A DNA stretch of 9,824 nt from Alphaproteobacteria bacterium (GTDB lineage: Bacteria > Pseudomonadota > Alphaproteobacteria > UBA11222), in NCBI GenBank assembly GCA_003454415.1, contig DMKG01000294.1, positions 1-9,824 on the forward strand, given 5' to 3'. Below are positions 1 through 6,432 of the stretch, in pieces. Positions within the stretch are counted from its first letter, which is position 1; every line of letters starts with the position of its first letter. Under the pieces are notes generated by a model. That model worked only from the letters and a program-made list of their open reading frames with translations. It was not told where the DNA came from and made no database searches. Position numbers and translations under genes: made by a program.

Positions 1-470
1 GTGCAGCGCATGGCGAACATCTGCGCGGGGGACATCACGCCATAAGGCATGGAATAGGCCATGTCGCCTGCAATGGCGGACATTTTCGGCCCCTGGCCGA
101 AACGGGCGAACTGTCCCTGCGCCAGCGCGCGGAACACCACCACCGTATCGGCGACGCCATTGGCCACCGCCGCCGCCGCATTGGCGACAGCCGCCGAACC
201 GCCGCCGCCGCCGCCGCCCCACTGCATGCAGGCGAATTTCAATTCCTTCAGTCCGAGCGCTGCGGAGATACGCGACGGGTCGTTACGGTCGTTGCTGTAG
301 GATGAAAAACCGTCAACCTCACGCGGGTCTATACCGGCGTCTTCGCAGGCCGCCAGGATAGCCTTGAGCGCCAATACGAATTCCGGATCCGGCGCGCCGC
401 CGCGTTTGTAATAGGTGGTTTCGCCGATGCCCACTACAGCGGTTTTCCCCCTTAATGTGCGTTCTGTCAT
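1..470 (-). CDS. Thiolase-like (SCP-x / lipid-transfer type) protein, N-terminal part
   Basis: The reading frame starts at ATG 470-468 and stays open to the window edge (156 codons seen), so the C-terminal part is missing. A strong GGGAGAGGGA ribosome site directly precedes the ATG. The start has the thiolase-fold beta strand TAVVGIGETTYY (residues 10-21), followed by an ACEDAGIDPREVDGFSSYS segment (41-59) typical of SCP-x/'acetyl-CoA acetyltransferase' relatives. The region where classical thiolases carry the nucleophilic Cys (normally CxSG) reads CMQW plus seven glycines (81-91), so no Cys stands in the usual context. Such SCP-x-like proteins often work with a DUF35 partner as non-classical thiolases or retro-aldolases; no partner is visible here. 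It is divergent from the CoA-ester operon, which suggests a related CoA pathway, but this is inference. The family call is firm; the reaction is unknown. Confidence 0.85.
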   Translation of the reverse strand, partial: MTERTLRGKTAVVGIGETTYYKRGGAPDPEFVLALKAILAACEDAGIDPREVDGFSSYSNDRNDPSRISAALGLKELKFACMQWGGGGGGGSAAVANAAAAVANGVADTVVVFRALAQGQFARFGQGPKMSAIAGDMAYSMPYGVMSPAQMFAMRC

Positions 471-521
471 TCCCTCTCCCAGTGATTTTGTCCGCTGACA
501 ACCGGCGGCGCTTATACAGGT

Positions 522-558
522 CGATCCCATTATAATGTATCTTTATATTAGCAGGCAA
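522..558 (-). promoter_or_regulatory. Sigma70-type promoter for the thiolase-like gene
   Basis: On the minus strand TTGCCT (plus 558-553) and a perfect TATAAT (plus 534-529) are separated by 18 bp. This predicts a transcript start near 522 and a leader of about 50 nt before the ATG at 470. The -10 matches consensus 6/6 and the -35 matches 4/6. Position and orientation suit the divergent gene. This was found by eye; no transcript data. Confidence 0.5.
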
Positions 559-574
559 ATCATTACACTAGATT
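558..574. promoter_or_regulatory. Possible operator dyad between the divergent promoters
   Basis: The arms AATC (558-561) and GATT (571-574) form an inverted repeat around a 9-bp AT-rich centre; adding one mismatched position extends the arms to CAAATC/GATTGG. It overlaps the candidate -35 region of the rightward promoter and touches that of the leftward one, so a bound regulator could affect both transcripts. No regulator gene is in the window, and short dyads like this occur by chance. Confidence 0.2.
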
Positions 575-591
575 GGTTTACATGCTATTAT
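562..591 (+). promoter_or_regulatory. Candidate promoter of the PrpD-to-lyase operon
   Basis: ATTACA (562-567) and TATTAT (586-591) are 18 bp apart, matching sigma70 boxes 4/6 and 5/6. A start near 598-600 would give a leader of about 20 nt before the ATG at 620, and would leave an upstream in-frame ATG (590) untranscribed. The -35 box lies just beside that of the divergent promoter. Confidence 0.35.
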
Positions 592-619
592 GCGCATCAT
601 TCGCGGAGGAGGGCGGAGC

Positions 620-1969
620 ATGCAGGCGGAAGGATTAACCCGGAAATTGGCGGCCCAGGCGGCAGCCTATCGCTATGACACGCTGCCGGCGGAAGCCGCG
701 TTCATGGCCAGACAATGTCTGCTGGATTTTCTGGGGGTTACGTTTGCGGGCGCGAAAGAGCCCCTGACGGGAATCCTGCATGAAGAAGCGCTGGGGGAAG
801 GCGGCAATCCCCAGGCCAGCCTGATCGGCCTGCCTGGAAAGGTCACCGCCTCCCAGGCCGCGCTGATCAATGGGTCGGCTTCCCATGCCCTGGATTATGA
901 TGACGTGCAGTTGTTCATGATGGGCCATCCCAGCGTGCCTGTGGCGCCCGCCGTGCTGGCCCTGGCGGAGCTATATGGCAAATCCGGACGCGAGGTGATC
1001 GCCGCTTTCGTGGCGGGCTTCGAGACCGAATGCCGCATCGGCGCGGCCGTCTCTCCCAGCCATTATGCGGCCGGCTGGCATGCGACGGCGACGCTGGGCT
1101 GTTTCGGCGCGGCGGCGGCGGCGGCCAATCTGCTGCAACTGGATGCGGAGCAGACCGCCGTGGCGCTGGGGATTGCAGGCACCCAGGCCTCCGGTTTCAA
1201 GAGCATGTTCGGCACCATGTGCAAGCCCTTCCATGCGGGCCATGCCGCCATGAGCGGATTGCTGGCGGCGCGGCTGGCGGCGAAGGGATTCACCAGCCGC
1301 CCGGATGTGCTTGAGGTGGAACAGGGTTTTGGCGAAACCCAGAGCAAGGGACTGAAGCCAGAAGCCGCCTTGGCTGAACCGAAGGGCGGCAGCCATATCC
1401 GCGGCGCGCTGTTCAAATATCATGCCGCCTGCTATCTCACCCATTCCAGCCTGGAGGCCTCGCACGCCTTGCGCCGTCAGCATGATCTGCGGCCTGAAAA
1501 TATCCGGGAAGTTAGGGTGATGGTGGACAAGGGCCATTTGCGGGTATGCAATATCCCGGAGCCCGCAACAGGGCTGGAGACCAAATTCAGCCTAAGGATG
1601 ACGACGGCTTTCGCCCTGACGGGACTGGATACAGCGAGTATAGAAACCTATAGTGATGAAAACGCCAACCGTCCTGATCTGATGGCGCTGCGGGACAAGG
1701 TGCGCGTTGAAGTGCATAATAAACCGGATGCCCAGGAGAGTGAGGTCATCATTGGACTGTCCGATGGGCGCAGCCTTGCGCTGAGCGCCAATGTGGGTGT
1801 GCCCGCCAGCGATCTCGGAGCGCAATGGGAGAAACTTCAGAACAAGTTTTACGCCATCGCCACGCCTGTAATCGGAAAGGGCAGGGCGCAGGAACTGACG
1901 GCGGCCATCAACGATCTGGAGTCGATCGGCAATTTCGCCGATCTGGCGCCATTGCTGCAGGCGGCCTGA
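620..1969 (+). CDS. MmgE/PrpD family protein
   Basis: This 449-residue protein belongs to the family of 2-methylcitrate dehydratase (PrpD) and cis-aconitate decarboxylase (CAD/IRG1), which act on tricarboxylates and related small acids without a metal cluster. The start at ATG 620 is chosen because GGAGGAGGGCGGAG lies just before it and the protein then begins with the usual family N-terminus (TRKLAAQAAAYRYDTLP); an ATG 30 nt upstream has no ribosome site. Visible signature regions are INGSASHALDYDD (83-95), HP (103-104), GWHATATLG (152-160), MCKPFHAGHAA (200-210) and YHAACYLTHSS (267-277). They supply Asp94, His103, His154, Lys202 and His275, positions comparable to the active-site residues I recall for CAD. 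Length is normal. It heads the operon, 119 nt before the next gene. Substrate and reaction (dehydration, decarboxylation or isomerisation) are not determined; prpD and CAD are both possible relatives. Confidence 0.9.
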   Translation: MQAEGLTRKLAAQAAAYRYDTLPAEAAFMARQCLLDFLGVTFAGAKEPLTGILHEEALGEGGNPQASLIGLPGKVTASQAALINGSASHALDYDDVQLFMMGHPSVPVAPAVLALAELYGKSGREVIAAFVAGFETECRIGAAVSPSHYAAGWHATATLGCFGAAAAAANLLQLDAEQTAVALGIAGTQASGFKSMFGTMCKPFHAGHAAMSGLLAARLAAKGFTSRPDVLEVEQGFGETQSKGLKPEAALAEPKGGSHIRGALFKYHAACYLTHSSLEASHALRRQHDLRPENIREVRVMVDKGHLRVCNIPEPATGLETKFSLRMTTAFALTGLDTASIETYSDENANRPDLMALRDKVRVEVHNKPDAQESEVIIGLSDGRSLALSANVGVPASDLGAQWEKLQNKFYAIATPVIGKGRAQELTAAINDLESIGNFADLAPLLQAA

Positions 1970-2011
1970 GAAAAAATTCATTGCGCGGTCTGAAACGTCA
2001 TGGCAATCCAG

Positions 2012-2045
2012 AAGCCCTGGGCAGGGGCTTTCCGGAAATTCCGGA
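2012..2045. repeat. Hairpin plus 15-bp palindrome between prpD-like and first maoC-like genes
   Basis: AAGCCC (2012-2017) pairs with GGGCTT (2025-2030) around a 7-nt loop. One base later comes TCCGGAAATTCCGGA (2031-2045), a perfect inverted repeat of 7-bp arms about a single central base. They lie in the only sizeable gap inside the operon, 43 nt before the next start codon. No T-run follows, so a simple intrinsic terminator is unlikely; an operator or mRNA-processing structure is possible. The structure is seen directly, the role is a guess. Confidence 0.4.
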
Positions 2046-2088
2046 CGCCACCGGTCAGCCGCCTGGAAGCTGAAGGTTAGGAGAGATT

Positions 2089-2571
2089 ATGCCGGGAAAC
2101 ATTACGGAACGGGCGAAGCTGCTGCCTAAGGGCAATCATTACGCCGTGTTCGAGATAGGAAAAGTATTCGAGCATCATTGGGGCCGCACCATCAACGCCG
2201 GGGACAATTCCCTGTTCACGACCCTGACGCTTTCCTACAACCCGCTTTACTTCAATGCCGAATATGCAAAAACGCAGGGACATCCGGGCATTGTGGTCAA
2301 CCCCCTGCTCGTGTTCAACACGGTATTTGGCCTGACGGTAGAGGATCTGAGCGAAGGCGGCGGACCGTTTCTGGGGGTGGATCAGCTCACCTATCACCGC
2401 AATGTTTATGAAGGCGATACGCTGACCGCCCGCTCCACCGTGAAGGACAGGCGGATTTCGGAGAAGATGAAAGGGTTTGGCATCGTCACCTGGCATACGG
2501 AAGGGTTCAACCAGCGCAAGGAGCTGGTTGTTGATTTTCAGCGTACGAATTTAGTGAGGATCAGGACATGA
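2089..2571 (+). CDS. MaoC-like single hot-dog protein, probable non-catalytic partner
   Basis: This 160-residue protein has the MaoC/hot-dog layout: HWGRTINAGDN (30-40), a central-helix motif SYNPLYFNAEYA (49-60), and a late YEGDTLTARSTV strand. A good AGGAGA ribosome site precedes the ATG. In R-hydratases the helix motif reads D-x-N-P-x-H, with catalytic Asp and His. Here Ser49 stands for the Asp and Tyr54 for the His, so the usual dyad is absent. From memory, its sequence resembles the N-terminal half of double hot-dog mesaconyl-CoA hydratase (Mch), while the other MaoC gene (3794-4261) resembles the C-terminal half. I infer that it is the CoA-binding or structural subunit of a heteromeric hydratase. 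It overlaps the dehydrogenase gene by ATGA. An alternative is an independent enzyme with different catalytic residues. Confidence 0.85.
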   Translation: MPGNITERAKLLPKGNHYAVFEIGKVFEHHWGRTINAGDNSLFTTLTLSYNPLYFNAEYAKTQGHPGIVVNPLLVFNTVFGLTVEDLSEGGGPFLGVDQLTYHRNVYEGDTLTARSTVKDRRISEKMKGFGIVTWHTEGFNQRKELVVDFQRTNLVRIRT

Positions 2572-3791
2572 GTACCGCAGACAAGCTAGGCGAGGCATGG
2601 GATATCAATCCTGATGCGGCGCAAGGATATATGACCGAAGAGCGGCGGATGATCAAGGAATCCGCCCGCGCCTTCACGATGAAGGAAGTGCTGCCGGTAG
2701 CAAACGAACTGGATCCGGTGCAGGGCAAAATTCCATTCGAATTGCGCCAGAAACTGGCGGATATGGGTTATTTCGGCATCACCATTCCCACCCGTTACGG
2801 CGGCATGGGGCTGGGGTGTTTCGAATACTGCCTGGTCGCCGAGGAGCTGGCGCGCGGCTGGATGAGCGTGGCGAGCCTGATCGCCCGCGGCAATGGGCTG
2901 ATCGGCGCGCGCGGCATGTCCGAGGAACAGCTTCAGGAGCGCCTGCCAAAGGTTGCGCGCGGAGAGTGGCTGGGCGCGTTTTCCATGTCTGAACCGGGCG
3001 CCGGTTCGGATGTGTCGGCGCTGACCTGCCGCGCCGTGCGGGAGGGCGATGAATGGGTGATCACCGGCAACAAATACTGGTGCACCTTCGCCGATGACGC
3101 CGATTACATCTATGTCGTGGCGCGCACCGAAGCGGTCGATCCCAAGGCGCGCCACAAGGGCATGTCCGGCTTCATCGTCGAAAAGCCGCGCGGCGAATTG
3201 CCGAAAGGCTGCAAGGGATCGCCCATCCCGAAAATCGGTTATTTCGGGTGGAGCACGTTTGAACTGGCCTTTGACGGCTGCCGTGTTCCCCTGAGCGCCC
3301 AGGTCGGCGGCGCCAAGGGGGCGGGCAACGCCTTCTATCAGATCAGTTCGGGTCTGGAGCGGGCGCGGGCCCACACGGCGGCGCGCTCCATCGGTCTGGC
3401 GCAGGGCGCGCTGGAAGACGCCATGGAGTATGCCAAGGAACGGGTGCAGTTCGGTCAGCCGATCGGCGAGTTTCAGGCGATCCGCTTCAAGATCGCCAAA
3501 ATGGCGACCGAAATCGAGGCCGCGCGGCAATTGATGTATTTCGTCTGCCACCAGATCGACACCGGCAAGCGCTGTGACCGCGAGGCGGCCATGGTGAAAC
3601 TGTTCGCTTCGGAGATGTCGGAACGGGTGACCAGCGAGGCGCTGCAGATTTTCGGCGGCGCGGGTTATACCAAGCTGCACGCGGTCGAACGCTACTGGCG
3701 CGACGCCAGGCTGACCAAGATTTTCGAAGGCACGTCCGAAATCCAGATGCGGATCATTTCCGACAGTCTGCTGGGGAGGGCGAAGAAATAG
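2568..3791 (+). CDS. Acyl-CoA dehydrogenase family flavoprotein
   Basis: The protein has 407 residues, usual for the family. It has the three-part fold: N-terminal helical domain (about 22-135), beta domain opening with signature GAFSMSEPGAGSD (136-148) and EWVITGNKYWCT, and a C-terminal helical domain with RVQFGQPIGEFQAIRFKIA and QIFGGAGYTK (360-369). Glu387 in FEGTSEIQ is at the position of the catalytic base of medium-chain acyl-CoA dehydrogenase, so it should be active as an FAD enzyme making an alpha,beta-unsaturated acyl-CoA and passing electrons to ETF. The ATG overlaps the stop of the first MaoC gene (ATGA), and only 2 nt separate its stop from the second, so its product is probably the hydratase substrate. 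It lacks the long N-terminal extension I recall for methylsuccinyl-CoA dehydrogenase of the ethylmalonyl-CoA pathway, so that name is not justified. Glutaryl-, isobutyryl- or methylsuccinyl-type substrates remain possible. Confidence 0.93.
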   Translation: MSTADKLGEAWDINPDAAQGYMTEERRMIKESARAFTMKEVLPVANELDPVQGKIPFELRQKLADMGYFGITIPTRYGGMGLGCFEYCLVAEELARGWMSVASLIARGNGLIGARGMSEEQLQERLPKVARGEWLGAFSMSEPGAGSDVSALTCRAVREGDEWVITGNKYWCTFADDADYIYVVARTEAVDPKARHKGMSGFIVEKPRGELPKGCKGSPIPKIGYFGWSTFELAFDGCRVPLSAQVGGAKGAGNAFYQISSGLERARAHTAARSIGLAQGALEDAMEYAKERVQFGQPIGEFQAIRFKIAKMATEIEAARQLMYFVCHQIDTGKRCDREAAMVKLFASEMSERVTSEALQIFGGAGYTKLHAVERYWRDARLTKIFEGTSEIQMRIISDSLLGRAKK

Positions 3792-3793
3792 TC

Positions 3794-4261
3794 ATGTCAC
3801 TCACGGGACCGGGTAATTATTACGAGGACTTCACCATAGGCGACGTGTATCGCCACGCGCGCGGCAAGACGATCATGGAATATGACAATGTCGCAACCAC
3901 CTTGCAGGTCATGAACACGGCAGAGGGCCATTTCAATGAAGACCTGATGTCGAAATCCGGCGCAATTTTCCCGCACCGGGTGAATTTTGGCGGCGTGACC
4001 ATTGCAACTGTCGTCGGCCTCTCCATGCAGGATACCGGCGAAAACGCCCTGCGCGAACTGGGAATGGACAAGATCCGCCTCAAATCCCCGGTTTTCCACG
4101 GCGATACCCTTTATGCGTACACGGAAGTTCTTGCCAAGGACGACTCCGGGCAGAAAGATGCGGGCGTGGTGCATTTCAAGCATTACGGCCTGAACCAGGA
4201 CGGCAAGGAGGTGTTCGAAGGGGAGCGCCGGGTTCTGATCAGGAAACGCGGACCTAGATGA
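3794..4261 (+). CDS. MaoC-like single hot-dog hydratase, probable catalytic partner
   Basis: This 155-residue hot-dog protein opens with GPGNYYEDFTIGDVYRHARG (5-24), as MaoC-type hydratases do, and continues with KTIMEYDN (25-32). Its central helix motif is MNTAEGHFNEDL (40-51), keeping His46 in the catalytic position with Asn41 where R-hydratases have Asp. HRVNFGGVTIATVVGLSMQ (61-79) is the following hydrophobic helix, and a FHGDTLYAYTEVLAK strand follows. The NTAxxxHFN pattern and the next segment recall the C-terminal half of mesaconyl-CoA hydratase (from memory). A GGGGAGGG ribosome site lies inside the end of the dehydrogenase gene, 2 nt of spacer separate the genes, and the stop overlaps the CoA-transferase start (ATGA). 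Likely role: adds water to the enoyl-CoA made by the dehydrogenase, probably together with the first MaoC protein. Confidence 0.87.
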   Translation: MSLTGPGNYYEDFTIGDVYRHARGKTIMEYDNVATTLQVMNTAEGHFNEDLMSKSGAIFPHRVNFGGVTIATVVGLSMQDTGENALRELGMDKIRLKSPVFHGDTLYAYTEVLAKDDSGQKDAGVVHFKHYGLNQDGKEVFEGERRVLIRKRGPR

Positions 4262-5481
4262 TTTCATCACCGGTCAGGAATGGCGCGCTGAAGGACCTGA
4301 AGGTCCTGGACCTGACCATGATGCTGGCCGGGCCGTACGCCACCATGCTGCTTGCAGACCAGGGGGCCACCGTCATCAAGATCGAGCCGGTCAGGGGCGG
4401 CGACATGACCCGCACGGTCAATCTGAAAAGCGGGCAGGATATGCCCTTTGGCGGCTATTTCCAGAGCGTCAACCGCAACAAGCTTTCGATCGCGCTCGAT
4501 CTGAAAAGCGAAACGGGAAAGGACGTGTTGCGCCGCCTTGTGCGGGACGCCGATGTTCTGGTGGAAAATTACCGTGTCGGGGTGATGGACAGGCTGGGGC
4601 TTTCTTACGAAAGCCTTGCCCTGATCAATCCGAGGCTGGTCTACGCTTCCATTCGCGGTTTTGGCGATCCGCGCACCGGTAAAAGTCCGTATGCGGAATG
4701 GCCGGCTTTCGATGTGATCGCCCAGGCCATGGGCGGCATCATGGGAATTACCGGACCGGACAGAAACACCCCGCTGAAAATTGGCCCGGGGGTGGGTGAC
4801 ATCATTCCCGCCATGCTCACGGCTTTTGGAATTCTTGCAGCGGTGCGCCATGCGGAAAAAACCGGCGAGGGGCAGTATGTCGATGTCGGGATGTATGACG
4901 CCATTCTGGCGGTATGTGAACGCATCGTCTACCAGCACAGCTATGATGGCGTCATTCCCGGGCCTGAGGGAAATGCGCATCCGCTGCTGTGTCCGTTCGG
5001 CCTGTTTCCAGCGAAAGACGGCTGGGTCTCGATCGCCTGTCCCCAGGACCATTTCTGGAAAATCCTCGCCGAAAGCATGGGCCGGCCGGAACTGGGTGAA
5101 GATGAACGCTACGCCCTCAATGCGGCGCGGGTGGCGCGTAATGCCGAGGTGGTGGAACTGGTCAGCGCCTGGACGCGCACCCTGACCAAGAAGGAGCTTG
5201 CGGGATGTCTGGGAGGGAAAATTCCCTTCGGCCCGGTCAATAATGTGGCGGATATATTCAACGATCCGCACACGGCGGTGCGGGAAATGCTGCCGGAGGT
5301 GGAGCAGCCGGGACGCGGCAATGTCCGTATCGCAGGCACGCCTGTCCGCATGAGCAGAACGAAGGGAGGCGTTGCACGGCGCGGCGCCCTGCTGGGTGAA
5401 GATACCGATCTGGTTTTACAGGATGCGGGTTTTTCCACGCAGGAAATTGAGGCGCTGCGCCAGGCTGGCGTTGTCCGGTGA
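4258..5481 (+). CDS. CaiB/BaiF family III CoA-transferase
   Basis: This 407-residue protein is a typical-length family III CoA-transferase, moving CoA between carboxylic acids through an aspartyl-CoA anhydride. Family landmarks are LKVLDLTMMLAGPYATMLLA (14-33), GATVIKIEPVRGGDMTR (36-52), LVENYRVGVMDRLGL (101-115), and PAFDVIAQAMGGIMGITG (149-166) containing Asp152, the position of the catalytic Asp of formyl-CoA transferase. GEGQYVDVGMYDA closes the large domain. It starts on ATGA overlapping the second MaoC gene and is followed by the lyase after 24 nt. In the P. aeruginosa itaconate locus a CoA-transferase of this family activates itaconate with succinyl-CoA, which is the closest contextual parallel. 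The sequence resembles the generic family more than the intramolecular mesaconyl transferase of Chloroflexus as I recall it. The acid activated here is unknown. Confidence 0.92.
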   Translation: MISSPVRNGALKDLKVLDLTMMLAGPYATMLLADQGATVIKIEPVRGGDMTRTVNLKSGQDMPFGGYFQSVNRNKLSIALDLKSETGKDVLRRLVRDADVLVENYRVGVMDRLGLSYESLALINPRLVYASIRGFGDPRTGKSPYAEWPAFDVIAQAMGGIMGITGPDRNTPLKIGPGVGDIIPAMLTAFGILAAVRHAEKTGEGQYVDVGMYDAILAVCERIVYQHSYDGVIPGPEGNAHPLLCPFGLFPAKDGWVSIACPQDHFWKILAESMGRPELGEDERYALNAARVARNAEVVELVSAWTRTLTKKELAGCLGGKIPFGPVNNVADIFNDPHTAVREMLPEVEQPGRGNVRIAGTPVRMSRTKGGVARRGALLGEDTDLVLQDAGFSTQEIEALRQAGVVR

Positions 5482-5505
5482 AACCATGAAAGGGAGATAA
5501 GGAAA

Positions 5506-6423
5506 ATGTCCAAACGTGTAAGACGCGCCCGCAGATGCCAGCTTTCTGTACCGGGAAGCAGCGAGAAAATGATTCTGAAGGCGGCGGGGCTTGCCGAGGT
5601 GGATCATGTATTTCTTGATCTTGAGGATGCGGTTGCTCCCAGCGCCAAACCCGGCGCGCGCGACACCATCGCCGATGCGCTGAATAATCTGGACTGGGGC
5701 AAGAAGGTGCGATGCGTGCGCGTGAACGATTGCAGCACCGAATGGTGCCATGACGACATCATCGAAGTGGTGACAAAAGCCGGCCGAAATCTCGACACCA
5801 TTATGCTCACCAAGGCGAAATCGGCGGCCGATCTCAGCTTTGTCGACACTCTGCTCAACCAGCTTGAGAAAAAACTTGGTCTTGTCGAAGGGCGTATCGG
5901 CATCGAGGTGCTGATCGAGGAAGTCGAAGGCATGATGAATGTGGAGGAAATCGCCAAATCCACGCCGCGTCTCGAATGCCTGATTTTCGGAATGGGCGAT
6001 TATTCGGCGAGCCAGGGTATCGACGTGCGCCATATCGGCGGGGATTCCTCCTATCCCGGCGATATCTGGCACTATACCCGTTTCAAGATGACGGTGGCGG
6101 CGCGCGCCAACGGACTTGATCCCGTGGACGGGCCGTTCGCCAATTTTCGCAATCCGCAGGCCTACCGGCGCGAAGCGGAACGCGCCGCCATTCTGGGCAT
6201 GGTGGGCAAATGGGCGATCCATCCGAGCCAGGTTGAAATCGCGCAAGCCGTATTCTCTCCGGATCCGAAAGAAGTGGAACGCGCCCGTAAACTCGCGGCC
6301 GCCTATGCAGAGGCGGTGGCCCGTGGCGAAGGCGCAGTGCAGTATGAAGGCGTGATGATCGACGCGGCTTCCGTGCGGATCGTGCAGAACACGCTGGACA
6401 AGGCTGATCTTTACGGGATGTGA
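5506..6423 (+). CDS. HpcH/HpaI (CitE-like) lyase, malyl-CoA/methylmalyl-CoA lyase-like
   Basis: This 305-residue TIM-barrel lyase is near the size of the malyl-CoA/beta-methylmalyl-CoA lyase Mcl1. These enzymes reversibly split a 3-hydroxyacyl-CoA into a 2-oxoacid and acetyl- or propionyl-CoA using Mg2+. Key parts: CQLSVPGSSEKM (11-22), VFLDLEDAVAP (35-45), Arg72 in RCVRVND, Glu138 in IEVLIEE, Asp165 in FGMGDYSAS (161-169; metal ligands), then a VDGPFANF segment and LGMVGKWAIHPSQVEIA. Asp286 in MIDAASVRI matches the C-terminal Asp that Mcl1 subunits donate to the neighbouring active site, so the C-terminal lid appears present. AAGGAAA and GGGAGA precede the ATG, 24 nt after the CoA-transferase. 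As last pathway gene it should do the final cleavage. Citramalyl-CoA lyase (itaconate route) is the main alternative; substrate cannot be decided from sequence alone. Confidence 0.92.
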   Translation: MSKRVRRARRCQLSVPGSSEKMILKAAGLAEVDHVFLDLEDAVAPSAKPGARDTIADALNNLDWGKKVRCVRVNDCSTEWCHDDIIEVVTKAGRNLDTIMLTKAKSAADLSFVDTLLNQLEKKLGLVEGRIGIEVLIEEVEGMMNVEEIAKSTPRLECLIFGMGDYSASQGIDVRHIGGDSSYPGDIWHYTRFKMTVAARANGLDPVDGPFANFRNPQAYRREAERAAILGMVGKWAIHPSQVEIAQAVFSPDPKEVERARKLAAAYAEAVARGEGAVQYEGVMIDAASVRIVQNTLDKADLYGM

Positions 6424-6432
6424 CGGGACGCT

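Noticed and set aside
61..300. Plus-strand 79-codon frame with a proline run
   Set aside because: It is the antisense shadow of the glycine tract in the thiolase-like gene, without a ribosome site.
590..619. Upstream in-frame ATG giving a 10-residue longer PrpD-family protein
   Set aside because: No ribosome site precedes it and a purine-rich site sits directly before the ATG at 620; the candidate transcript start may even lie downstream of it.
2000..2080. A 26-codon frame (ATG to TAG) between the PrpD and first MaoC genes
   Set aside because: No ribosome site, no recognisable features, and it runs through the palindromic structures; its stop lies in the ribosome site of the next gene.
2586..3680. 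Long minus-strand open frame (364 codons) opposite the acyl-CoA dehydrogenase
   Set aside because: The plus strand encodes a complete dehydrogenase with all family motifs; the opposite frame has no recognisable domain and is a by-product of GC-rich codon use.
2568..3791. Naming the dehydrogenase methylsuccinyl-CoA dehydrogenase (Mcd)
   Set aside because: The hydratase and lyase context is tempting, but the long N-terminal extension I recall for Mcd is absent and no residue-level evidence for the substrate is visible.
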